From Janthinobacterium sp051380875 (GTDB taxonomy: Bacteria; Pseudomonadota; Gammaproteobacteria; Burkholderiales; Burkholderiaceae_D): a DNA stretch of 64,000 bases. Under the pieces are notes generated by a model. That model made no database searches. It was not told where the DNA came from and saw only the letters and a list, made by a program, of their open reading frames with translations. Each line of letters opens with the position of its first letter. The stretch's first letter is position 1. The translations under genes were made by a program, and so were the position numbers. Shown here one piece after another: positions 44,693-53,109 of the stretch. The stretch is taken from positions 1 through 64,000 of the forward strand of contig NZ_JBNYXW010000007.1 in assembly GCF_051380875.1 (NCBI RefSeq), written 5' to 3'.

Positions 44693-47600
44693 ATGAATCA
44701 CACGCCACAAGATTTGCGTACACAGACGCTGGAGCTGGTCAACGCCGCGAGCAATGCAGGCAAGGCGGCAGCGCCCGTGACCGCGCTGGTGCAAGCCTGG
44801 CTCGCTTCCCTCGACGCCGAAGACCTGGCCGACATCGCACCCGACAGCCTGGCGCCCGTACTGCTCGATGGTTTTGCGCAGGCGGCCAGGCGCACCGGCA
44901 ACGGTTGCCAGATCGCCACCTTGCGTTATGCGGATGGCCGTGGTGGCCAGGCGAGCGCCTTGCTGATCCTGAACGAAGACATGCCTTACCTGGTCGACTC
45001 CATCGTCATGGCCATGCGCCGCCAGCACCTGGCCGTGCGCGGCGTGATGAACACCGTGCTGCCCGTGCGCCGCGCCCTTGACGGTAGCGTGGAAGCGGTG
45101 CGCCAGCCGGGCGACCCGCTCGAATCGTATGTGCTGGTGCTGCTCGACGAAGAGCTGGCGCCAGACGCGCTGGCCGCACTGGTTGCCGCCATCGACATGG
45201 TGGCGCGTGACGCCTTTGTGGTGCGCCGCGATGCCGCCGCCATGAGCGAGCGCCTGGCTGCCGTCGCCAAGGTTATTGACACTGCGACCGCCCCGCATGG
45301 CGAAGAGGGCGCGGAAGTTGCCGCCTTCCTGGAATGGGCCCGCAGCGGCGGTTTTGAAGTGTTTGGCTACGCCTACTACCGCGTCAAGCCGGGCGTGCGC
45401 GAACTGGAGCGCGATATCCCTAGCCGCGTCGGCGTGCTGCAAGACACGGCGCACCCTGTGTACGGCACCTGCCTGGCGAATATTCCCGGCGACTTCGACA
45501 CCCTGGCCAAGCGCGAATCGGCGCTCTCCATCGTCAAGGCCGACGTGGCTGGCACCCTGCACCGCGACCAGCAGCTGGACTTCATCGGCGTGCGCGACAC
45601 GGATGCGCAAGGGGCGATTTTGGGCGAGCATTGCTTCGTCGGCCTGTTTACCCGCGCCGGCAACTCCACCCCGCTGGCGGCGCTGCCTTACGCGCGCGGC
45701 CGCGTGGCCAAGGTACTGAGCCTGGCCGGCGTGCGCCAGCAAGGCTTCCGCGCCGAGAAATTCCGCGAAATCCTCGAGTCGCTGCCGCGCACCGAAGCGC
45801 TGGAAGCGGATCTCGACTGGCTGGTGCAAGTGTGCGGCGCCGTCGTCTCGCTGTACAAGCAGCCGCGCACCAAGGTCTTCGCGCGCCGCGACGTGTATGC
45901 GCGCCATCTGAATGTGCTGGTGTATCTGCCACGCGAGCGCTACAGCGCCAGCGTGGCTTCGAGCCTGGCGAAAGCCCTGCAAGCGAGTTCCGGTGCGACC
46001 CACGTCAGCATGCAGACGCTGGTCGCTGATGGCCCCCTGGCGCGCGTCTACCTGATCGCCCATGCCGCGCGCTATCCGCTGGACCTGGAAACGGATATCC
46101 AGCAGCCGCTGCTGGGCGTGCTCGATGGCTGGCATAACGGCTTTTCTGCCGTGGCCGACGCCGTGCCCGACGTGGCGCTGCGCACCAGCCTGCGCAAACT
46201 GTGCGCCACCTTGCCGCTCGACTACGTGGCAGCCACCGCGCCGGCCGTCGCCTTCCGCGACCTCGACACCATCTTGCGCAATACCGATCCATCGCACGTG
46301 GCCGTGCGCATCGAGACGGGCAACGTCACCACCATCCGTTTGTATTCGGCCAATCGCGTACCGTCCCTGTCGACCATCCTGCCGGCGCTGCACAACGCGG
46401 GCGTGGCCATCGACCGCGAGCAGGCGTACTCGATTTCGCCAGCCGAGGGCACGCGTTATTTCGTCACCAGCCTGACGGTCGATGCCGCCAGCGCGGCGAA
46501 ACTGGCGCAGCCGGAAGTCGTCGCCGTGGCGCAGGAACTGTTTGCCGCGTTGTTCAACGATGAGGCCGAAGATGGCCGACTGAATGGCCTGGTCATCGAA
46601 GGCGGCCTGTCGACGCGCGAAGTGCAACTGGTGCGCGCTTACACCAGCTACTGGCGCCAGGCGGGCAGCAGTTTCTCGGTACGCTACATTGCCGAAAGCC
46701 TGCGCAAGCAGCCGGCCCACGTGAAAGCCCTGGTCGATGCCTTCTTGCAGCGCTTCGACCCGTCGCTGCCAGGCGAGCAGCATGCCGCTGCACTCGAGAT
46801 GATTGCCACCATCAAGGCCGGCCTGCCATCCGTGAACCACGCAGATACCGAGGAAATCCTCGGCGCGCTGGCCGACCTGATGGCCGCCACCCTGCGCACC
46901 AGCTACTTCCAGAACAATCAGGCCGGCGACAAGATCATCTTCAAGTTCGACACCAGCAGCCTGGCGCTGGTGCCGGAACCGCGTCCTTACCGCGAGATAT
47001 TCGTCTTCTCGCGCCGCTTCGAAGGTGTACACCTGCGCGGCGGCCCTGTCGCCCGCGGCGGCTTGCGCTGGTCCGACCGCATGGAAGACTACCGCACCGA
47101 GGTGCTGGGCCTGGTCAAAGCCCAGATGGTCAAGAATGCCGTCATCGTGCCAGCCGGCGCGAAGGGTGGTTTTGTCTGCAAGATGATGCCGAAAGACGCC
47201 GTGCGTGAAACCATCGCGGCCGAAGGCGAAGCCGTCTACCGCCTGTTCATTTCCAGCCTGCTGGAAGTGACGGACAACCGTTCCTTGGGCAATATCGTCC
47301 CGCCAGTCGACACCGTCTGCTTCGATGAAGCCGATCCTTACCTGGTGGTGGCTGCCGACAAGGGCACGGCCACTTTCTCCGACATCGCCAACGGCATCGC
47401 CGTGCAGCGCGGCTTCTGGCTGGGCGACGCCTTCGCCTCGGGCGGCTCGAACGGTTACGACCACAAGAAGCTGGGCATCACCGCCAAGGGAGCGTTCGAA
47501 GCCGTGAAGCGCCATTTCTATGAAATGGACCATGACTTGAATACCACGCCGATCACCATGGTCGGCGTGGGCGACATGTCGGGCGACGTGTTCGGCAACG

Positions 47601-49432
47601 GCGTACTGTTGTCGCGCCAGCTGAAACTGGTGGCCGCATTTGATCATCGTCACATCTTCCTCGACCCGGCACCGGATGTCGCCGTCTCGTTCGCCGAGCG
47701 CGAGCGCCTGTTCGCCTTGCCGCGCTCGTCGTGGGATGACTATAACAAGGAACTGATATCAAGCGGCGGCGGCATCTATCCGCGCTCCGTCCGCACGATC
47801 GAATTGTCGCCGCAGATCCGCGCCGCGCTCGATATTGCGGAAACGGCGCTGTCGCCGGAAGAACTGATGCACCGTATCCTGAAGTCGCCCGTGGACCTGT
47901 TCTACAACGGCGGCATCGGTACCTACATCAAGGCCTCAAACGAGACCCACGCGCAAGTGAAGGACCGCGCGAATGACCATATTCGCGTCAATGGCAATGA
48001 GCTGCGCGTGAAAGTGGTGGCAGAAGGCGGCAACCTGGGTGCGACGCAGGCGGGCCGCATCGAGTTCGCGCTGGCGGGTGGGCGCATCTTCACCGATGCG
48101 ATCGACAACTCGGCCGGCGTGGATTGCTCGGACCATGAAGTTAATGTGAAAATCTGGCTCGATGTGGAAGTCAATGCCGGCAAGCTGACGGAAGAAGAAC
48201 GCAACCGCGAACTGTATGCGATGACGGATGACGTCGAGCGCCTGGTCTTGCGCGACAACACGCAGCAGACGCATTTGCTGGTGCGCGAATTGCAGGCGCA
48301 AAGCGAGAGCGCCGTGCAGGATGGCTATGCCGCGCTGATCGCCAGCCTGGAAGAAGAGGGCGCCCTGTCACGCGAACTGGAGCAATTGCCGTCGGTGGCC
48401 GAACTGGCGCGCCGCAAGGCCGACGGTCGTGGCTTGACTACGCCGGAACTGGCGGTGGTGATCGCCAACGTCAAGAACCGCTTCAAGCGCATCCTGTCCG
48501 CGCTGCCGTTGACGATTGAGTCCTGGGCCGAGCCGGTGCTCAAGCCCTACTTCCCATCCCTGCTGGTGGAAACGCGTTCGGCGCTCGATCACCCACTGGC
48601 CAACGCCATCCTGGCGACCGTGCTGGCCAACGAGGTGATCAACCGCTGCGGCCCGTTGATGATACGCGACCTGGCGTTTGAGCATGGCGTGGATGAGTCG
48701 GCTGTGATCCTGGCCTGGGGCCAGGCATGGGTGGCGTTGAACCTGGCGCCCGTGTTTGACGCGCTCGATTTTGACGCCTTGACGATTCCGCGTGACGTGT
48801 CGATCAAGGTCGATGCGCAAACGCGCGTGCTGCAGCAGACGATGATCGCCGGCGTGCTGTCGGTGCCCGCCGAGCAGCTGCGCGGCGCCGGTCTGGCCGA
48901 ACTCACGCGCCTGTTTGGCGCGGAATCGAAGCGCGAGCTGCTGAAAGCGGTCGGCATCAAGTCCGAAGCGGCGCTGGTACCTGGCCTGACGCCGGCCTTC
49001 GTGCAGGCGTGGGATGCAGTGGACGCGCTGGACGTCGTTGCCGGCTTCCTGTTCCCGGCGCTGTCCGTGCCGCGTCCTGCCAGCATGGACCTGGCGGCCT
49101 TCTTGCAAGTGGGCCTGGCCCTGCGCAGCCAGGCGGGCATCGATACGCTGGAACGTGGCCTGAAGCTGGCCGCGCAAGGCAAATCGCAGGAACAGCTGCG
49201 CAACTACGCGCAGCAAGCCCTGCGCCGCACGCAACAGCGTTTGCTGACGCAGGTGCTGGCGCGCGCCGAGCAAGGCAACGCTGGCCAGGCCGTCGATGCG
49301 GTGACGGGCGCACTGGGCCTGCCGGCTTACGTGGCGGCGACGGAACTGGAGCAAGCCATGCTGGACGTGTGGACTCTCTCCGAAGCGGTGAATAAAATCG
49401 CGGCGAAAGTCACAGCGGAAGCGGCGGTGTAA
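44693..49432 (+). CDS. gdhB: NAD-specific glutamate dehydrogenase, 180-kDa class
   Basis: 1579 aa, a member of the giant NAD-GDH class known from Streptomyces, Pseudomonas and Caulobacter. It oxidatively deaminates glutamate to 2-oxoglutarate. Long N-terminal ACT-like and regulatory regions (about residues 1-690) are followed by the dehydrogenase core with GGPVARGGLRWSDR, PAGAKGGFVCK (substrate lysine region) and GVGDMSGDVFGNG (NAD-binding) and by a long helical C-terminus. It lies between astB and astE and overlaps astE by one base, so glutamate made by AstE is consumed by a product of the same operon. GGAG is 7 nt before the ATG. The gene symbol follows Pseudomonas usage. Confidence 0.93.
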   Translation: MNHTPQDLRTQTLELVNAASNAGKAAAPVTALVQAWLASLDAEDLADIAPDSLAPVLLDGFAQAARRTGNGCQIATLRYADGRGGQASALLILNEDMPYLVDSIVMAMRRQHLAVRGVMNTVLPVRRALDGSVEAVRQPGDPLESYVLVLLDEELAPDALAALVAAIDMVARDAFVVRRDAAAMSERLAAVAKVIDTATAPHGEEGAEVAAFLEWARSGGFEVFGYAYYRVKPGVRELERDIPSRVGVLQDTAHPVYGTCLANIPGDFDTLAKRESALSIVKADVAGTLHRDQQLDFIGVRDTDAQGAILGEHCFVGLFTRAGNSTPLAALPYARGRVAKVLSLAGVRQQGFRAEKFREILESLPRTEALEADLDWLVQVCGAVVSLYKQPRTKVFARRDVYARHLNVLVYLPRERYSASVASSLAKALQASSGATHVSMQTLVADGPLARVYLIAHAARYPLDLETDIQQPLLGVLDGWHNGFSAVADAVPDVALRTSLRKLCATLPLDYVAATAPAVAFRDLDTILRNTDPSHVAVRIETGNVTTIRLYSANRVPSLSTILPALHNAGVAIDREQAYSISPAEGTRYFVTSLTVDAASAAKLAQPEVVAVAQELFAALFNDEAEDGRLNGLVIEGGLSTREVQLVRAYTSYWRQAGSSFSVRYIAESLRKQPAHVKALVDAFLQRFDPSLPGEQHAAALEMIATIKAGLPSVNHADTEEILGALADLMAATLRTSYFQNNQAGDKIIFKFDTSSLALVPEPRPYREIFVFSRRFEGVHLRGGPVARGGLRWSDRMEDYRTEVLGLVKAQMVKNAVIVPAGAKGGFVCKMMPKDAVRETIAAEGEAVYRLFISSLLEVTDNRSLGNIVPPVDTVCFDEADPYLVVAADKGTATFSDIANGIAVQRGFWLGDAFASGGSNGYDHKKLGITAKGAFEAVKRHFYEMDHDLNTTPITMVGVGDMSGDVFGNGVLLSRQLKLVAAFDHRHIFLDPAPDVAVSFAERERLFALPRSSWDDYNKELISSGGGIYPRSVRTIELSPQIRAALDIAETALSPEELMHRILKSPVDLFYNGGIGTYIKASNETHAQVKDRANDHIRVNGNELRVKVVAEGGNLGATQAGRIEFALAGGRIFTDAIDNSAGVDCSDHEVNVKIWLDVEVNAGKLTEEERNRELYAMTDDVERLVLRDNTQQTHLLVRELQAQSESAVQDGYAALIASLEEEGALSRELEQLPSVAELARRKADGRGLTTPELAVVIANVKNRFKRILSALPLTIESWAEPVLKPYFPSLLVETRSALDHPLANAILATVLANEVINRCGPLMIRDLAFEHGVDESAVILAWGQAWVALNLAPVFDALDFDALTIPRDVSIKVDAQTRVLQQTMIAGVLSVPAEQLRGAGLAELTRLFGAESKRELLKAVGIKSEAALVPGLTPAFVQAWDAVDALDVVAGFLFPALSVPRPASMDLAAFLQVGLALRSQAGIDTLERGLKLAAQGKSQEQLRNYAQQALRRTQQRLLTQVLARAEQGNAGQAVDAVTGALGLPAYVAATELEQAMLDVWTLSEAVNKIAAKVTAEAAV

Positions 49433-50451
49433 TGACGCAAGAAGCAATACAGGCAGTCCAAGCCGCTGGCGGCTTGCCGCCAGCGGTGCAGGCGCTGGCC
49501 GAAGCTGATTTCAGCGCCGTGGCGCAGCTGTTCGCGGACGCCGGTTTCACGGTCGCCTTGCCGGCGCCAGGCATGCTGCAAGTCGTCAAGCCGCAGGCCG
49601 ATCACGGCCGTGCCAGCGTGGTCGTCTCGGTGGGCGTGCATGGCGACGAGACGGGTCCGATCGAAGTGCTGGCGCACCTGCTCGACGCCCTGTCGCGCGA
49701 TGCGTCTGCACTGGCCGTCGACTTGCTCGTTTGCGTAGGCAATGTCGATGCGATCCGGGCTGGCAAGCGTTTCATCGACGCCGACCTGAATCGCATGTTC
49801 CGCCCCGTGCGCGGTTCCCTGGCGCAAGCGGCGGAAGCGGCGCGCGCCGATGACATGATCGCCGCGACGCGCGACTTTTTCAGCGCCGCCGGTCCCGTGC
49901 GCTGGCATCTGGATCTGCACACGGCCATCCGTCCTTCCGTGTATCCGACCTTTGCCATCGTGCCAGACCTGGTGGCCGACGAGGCCAAGGCGCAGCTGGT
50001 AGCCTGGCTGGGCCAGGCATCCATCGGCGCCATCATCATGAATCCGCAATCGGCCGGCACGTACAGTTATTATTCGGCCGAGCATTTTGGCGCGGCCGCC
50101 AGCACGGTGGAACTGGGCCGCGTGGGCACCCTGGGGCAGAACGACCTGAGCCTGTTCGACGACGTGTCGCGGGCGCTGGACGCGCTGTTGCGGCGGCTGC
50201 CTGCGCCGCCCATCAAGGCGCAACCGCACGTGTTCAAGGTGGCGCAGGAAATCATCAAGCATAGCGATCAATTCCGCATGGCGTTCGACCGCAGCACGCA
50301 GAACTTCACGTCGCTGCCGCAGCACGCCGTGATCGCCAGCGATGGCGGCCATGTGTATACGGTGCAGCACGCGGAAGAGCTGGTGGTGTTTCCGAACCCG
50401 GATGTGCGCGTGGGCCTGCGCGCGGGCCTGATGGTGGTGCGCGTGTCCTGA
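49432..50451 (+). CDS. astE: Succinylglutamate desuccinylase
   Basis: 339 aa, a zinc hydrolase of the aspartoacylase/M14-like group that releases succinate and glutamate in the last AST step. Zinc ligands are H70 and E73 in VGVHGDETGP and H163 in HLDLHTAIR; the general base is E227 in TVELGRVG. The ATG overlaps the TAA of the dehydrogenase by one base. The operon's terminator follows 28 bp after the stop. Confidence 0.93.
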   Translation: MTQEAIQAVQAAGGLPPAVQALAEADFSAVAQLFADAGFTVALPAPGMLQVVKPQADHGRASVVVSVGVHGDETGPIEVLAHLLDALSRDASALAVDLLVCVGNVDAIRAGKRFIDADLNRMFRPVRGSLAQAAEAARADDMIAATRDFFSAAGPVRWHLDLHTAIRPSVYPTFAIVPDLVADEAKAQLVAWLGQASIGAIIMNPQSAGTYSYYSAEHFGAAASTVELGRVGTLGQNDLSLFDDVSRALDALLRRLPAPPIKAQPHVFKVAQEIIKHSDQFRMAFDRSTQNFTSLPQHAVIASDGGHVYTVQHAEELVVFPNPDVRVGLRAGLMVVRVS

Positions 50452-50478
50452 CGGATGGAAACTGCAGCATGGCATGGC

Positions 50479-50516
50479 ATGGCGCCAGCGGGGGAAACCC
50501 GGCTGGTGCCATTTTT
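50479..50516 (+). terminator. Intrinsic terminator of the aru/ast operon
   Basis: A long GC stem (50479-50493 with 50498-50512, one wobble and one bulge) with a GAAA-type loop is followed by five T. Three tandem copies of ATGGC precede and enter the stem. Confidence 0.88.
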
Positions 50517-50589
50517 CTTGCGGGGCGTGCGCAGCCGTTGACGCGGCCTCGGGTACACTGGTTCATCGTTCACTATCGAGGAGTTTGCC

Positions 50590-51099
50590 ATGTCCGTGTC
50601 CATGTATCAAGCCAGCGTCCCCGTCTTCATCCGCGGCTTGCGCGTCGTCTCCGCCTTGCTGGAAAAAGCGCAAGCGCATGTCGAGCAGGACGGTATCGTG
50701 CCGGAAATTGTCCTGGGTGCGCAGCTGGCGCCCGACATGCTGGACTTGACGGCGCAGGTACAGCGCGCCAGTGATACTTCCAAGATGTCCATCGAGCGCC
50801 TGAGCGGCGTGCCCGCGCCGACATTCGAGGATAACGAAGCGTCATTCGAGCAATTGCAGGAGCGCATCGCCAACACCATTGCCTATATCGACAGTGTCAG
50901 CGCGGGGCAGATGGCAGGCAGCGCCCAGAAAGAAGTAGTGCTGAACTGGACCGACGAGGGAAAAAAATTCTCGGGCGGCGATTATCTGCTCAGCTTTGCC
51001 TTGCCCAATTTTTACTTCCATGTTGCCATGGTGCACGCCATTCTCAGAAACAATGGCGTGGCCGTGGGCAAGCTGGACTATCTCGGCCCATACGATTAA
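50590..51099 (+). CDS. DUF1993 domain-containing protein
   Basis: 169 aa. It matches the DUF1993 family (start SMYQASVPVFIRGLRVVSALLEKA, and a C-terminal LPNFYFHVAMVHAILRNNGV block), which is a DinB-like four-helix-bundle group without proven activity. No signal or membrane segment. ATG 50590 has GAGGAG upstream. It converges on the glycine-zipper gene with a 6-bp gap. Confidence 0.82.
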   Translation: MSVSMYQASVPVFIRGLRVVSALLEKAQAHVEQDGIVPEIVLGAQLAPDMLDLTAQVQRASDTSKMSIERLSGVPAPTFEDNEASFEQLQERIANTIAYIDSVSAGQMAGSAQKEVVLNWTDEGKKFSGGDYLLSFALPNFYFHVAMVHAILRNNGVAVGKLDYLGPYD

Positions 51100-51105
51100 G
51101 TTTGC

Positions 51106-51651
51106 TTAACGTTGCGGTTGCTGGACCTGGTTTTGCACCGCATTGCCCAGCATGCCGCCGCCGATCACGCCGGCCACCGTGGCCAGTGCCTTGCCGCGGC
51201 CGCCACCTACCTGATTGCCGATCAAGCCGCCGATGACGGCGCCCGTGCCGATACCCACGTAGTTGGGTTGGGCGGGAGCTGGCGCTGGCTGCTGCTGGCG
51301 CACAGGCTCGCGGTAGCCATTATTGCTGTCATTGTAGGATGGGCGCGCTTGCGCCACTTGCGTGTGCTGCACGACGCGCTTGTGCACGACTGGCGCTGGT
51401 GCCGGTGCCGCTTCAGGTGCGGCCTGCGCCACGACGGGGGCGGCCAGCGGTGCTGGCACGGAAGCTGCCAGGGCTGCCGCGCTGGCCGGCGTCAGGGCTG
51501 CCACATCGGCTGGCACGGCAGGGACATTCGCCCGCGAATTGGGCAAGATGCCGGCGATGGACGCCGCGCCCACCAGGCACAGGACCGTGACGGAAATGGC
51601 GGCGCCGGCCATCAAGGGGTGGATGCGGTTGGCGGTGGTCGTCGTGTTCAT
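51106..51651 (-). CDS. Glycine-zipper 2TM domain protein (envelope)
   Basis: 181 aa. An N-terminal membrane anchor (about residues 14-36) is followed by an Ala/Pro-rich, low-complexity linker, then a basic stretch and a C-terminal glycine zipper (GTGAVIGGLIGNQVGGG and a second GVIGGGMLGNAV, about residues 132-172). This is the architecture of Rickettsia 17-kDa antigen-like envelope proteins. It is likely periplasmic and anchored in the inner membrane; the role is unknown. AGGAG lies upstream of the ATG at 51651. Confidence 0.82.
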   Translation of the reverse strand: MNTTTTANRIHPLMAGAAISVTVLCLVGAASIAGILPNSRANVPAVPADVAALTPASAAALAASVPAPLAAPVVAQAAPEAAPAPAPVVHKRVVQHTQVAQARPSYNDSNNGYREPVRQQQPAPAPAQPNYVGIGTGAVIGGLIGNQVGGGRGKALATVAGVIGGGMLGNAVQNQVQQPQR

Positions 51652-51812
51652 GTGTTCTCCTGGGGTGGCGATGCCGGTGTTGTTGATGCGTCCAGATTAA
51701 CTGGGCGCCGGCCGCAAGGCTAGACCTTGCGCTGTATCAAACGTAAGCAGGTGTAAGCCGCCGATTTCCAAAGCACAGTAGAATCGGTGCTTCCCTTTTC
51801 ACGGAGTGTGCC

Positions 51813-52925
51813 ATGAGCCAGTTATTCACGCCGTATGCGCTGGGGCCCTTGCAGGTGGCCAACCGCATCGCCATCGCGCCCATGTGCCAGTACTCGGCCG
51901 ACAATGGCAGCGCCACCGACTGGCACATGATCCACCTGGGCCACCTGGCTTTGTCCGGCGCGGGCTTGCTGATGACGGAGGCGACGGCTGTCTCGCCCGA
52001 GGGGCGCATCTCGGCCGATGACCTGGGCCTGTGGTCGGACGCCAACCAGGCGGCGCTGGCAAACGTGGTGCAGGCGATACGCCGCCATGCACCGATCCCG
52101 CTGGTGGTGCAACTGGGCCACGCGGGGCGCAAGGCGTCGAGCCGCGCGCCATGGCAGGGCGGCGCTTGCGTGCACCTGGCCGAGGGCGGCTGGCAAACGG
52201 TGGCGCCGTCCGCCATCGCCCATGCGCCGGGTGAAACGGTGCCGATCGCGCTCGACGAGATGGGCTTGCTGCAAATCAAGGGCGCCTTTGTCGCCGCCGC
52301 GCAGCGCGTGCATGCGCTGCGCGGCGAGGGTATCGAACTGCATGCGGCGCACGGCTATCTGCTGCACCAGTTCCTCTCGCCGTTGGCCAACCAGCGCACG
52401 GATGCGTATGGCGGCAGCCTGGAAAACCGCATGCGCTTCCCGCTGGAAGTGTTCGAGGCCGTGCGTGCCGCCGTGCCGGCCAGCGTGGCCGTGGGCGTGC
52501 GCATTTCCGCCACCGACTGGGTCGATGGGGGCTGGGAGATCGAGCAAAGCGTGCGTTTCGCGCAAGAGCTCAAGCGCCTGGGTAGCGACTTCATCCATGT
52601 TTCCAGCGGCGGCATTTCGCCGCAGCAGCAAATTCCCGTCGCTCCCGGCTACCAGGTGGCGTTTGCCGAACGCATCAAGCGCGATAGCGGCCTGCCCACC
52701 ATCAGCGTCGGTCTGATTACCGAAGCGCAGCAGGCGGAAGATATCATTGCGCAAGGCCAATCCGACATGGTGGCGCTGGCGCGCGCCATCCTGTTCGACC
52801 CGCGCTGGCCATGGCATGCCGCGGCCCAGCTGGGCGCGCAGGTGCAGGCGCCGCCCCAGTACTGGCGCTCGCAACCGCGCGAATTGAAGACTTTGTTCGG
52901 CGACACGACGCTGGGCCAGCGCTGA
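51813..52925 (+). CDS. NADH:flavin oxidoreductase / ene-reductase, YqjM-type (Old Yellow Enzyme)
   Basis: 370 aa FMN TIM-barrel. It shows the thermophilic-like/YqjM subclass marks: C25 and Y27 in APMCQYSA, the HAAHGYLLHQFLSP block with active-site histidines, and SLENRMRFPLEV. The C-terminal region ARAILFDPRWPWHAA binds FMN phosphate. Such enzymes reduce activated C=C bonds at the expense of NAD(P)H, often for detoxification. It stands alone, and the next gene's leader begins about 45 bp after the stop. Confidence 0.9.
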   Translation: MSQLFTPYALGPLQVANRIAIAPMCQYSADNGSATDWHMIHLGHLALSGAGLLMTEATAVSPEGRISADDLGLWSDANQAALANVVQAIRRHAPIPLVVQLGHAGRKASSRAPWQGGACVHLAEGGWQTVAPSAIAHAPGETVPIALDEMGLLQIKGAFVAAAQRVHALRGEGIELHAAHGYLLHQFLSPLANQRTDAYGGSLENRMRFPLEVFEAVRAAVPASVAVGVRISATDWVDGGWEIEQSVRFAQELKRLGSDFIHVSSGGISPQQQIPVAPGYQVAFAERIKRDSGLPTISVGLITEAQQAEDIIAQGQSDMVALARAILFDPRWPWHAAAQLGAQVQAPPQYWRSQPRELKTLFGDTTLGQR

Positions 52926-52970
52926 CAGGCAAGGAGCCGCGTGTGATCGGCAACGCACGCCATCTTCTGC

Positions 52971-53109
52971 TAAAATGACGCTTCTTACCTTATTCCCACG
53001 GATGATTTCGACATGCGCCATTGATACTGCCGTGCTGTGCACGGCCTAGCCCTTCCCGCCAATGCGTCTTGCGCCGCGCGGGTTTGCCAGCCTTGCTCAA
53101 GGAGTATCC
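52971..53109 (+). promoter_or_regulatory. Structured leader with very short ORFs upstream of the ABC-F gene
   Basis: A TAAAAT -10-like hexamer (52971-52976) is followed by two overlapping mini-ORFs: MRH-stop (53013-53024) and MISTCAIDTAVLCTA-stop (53002-53049). A perfect 7-bp hairpin (53029-53035 with 53039-53045) starts 4 nt after the MRH stop codon. A larger GC-rich fold follows (CCCGC at about 53055 with GCGGG near 53078, then TTT). The real ribosome-binding site AAGGAG lies just before the ATG at 53110. The layout resembles a translation-controlled attenuator. Confidence 0.45.

Noticed and set aside
44672..47653. 993-codon open frame on the minus strand opposite the glutamate dehydrogenase
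   Set aside because: It is a GC-driven shadow of a real gene: no recognisable domain, and His/Gly/Arg-rich composition.
52975..53049. 24-codon ORF starting at 52975 as the ABC-F leader peptide
   Set aside because: Its ATG overlaps the probable -10 hexamer, so it would not be on the transcript. The shorter starts at 53002 and 53013 are preferred.
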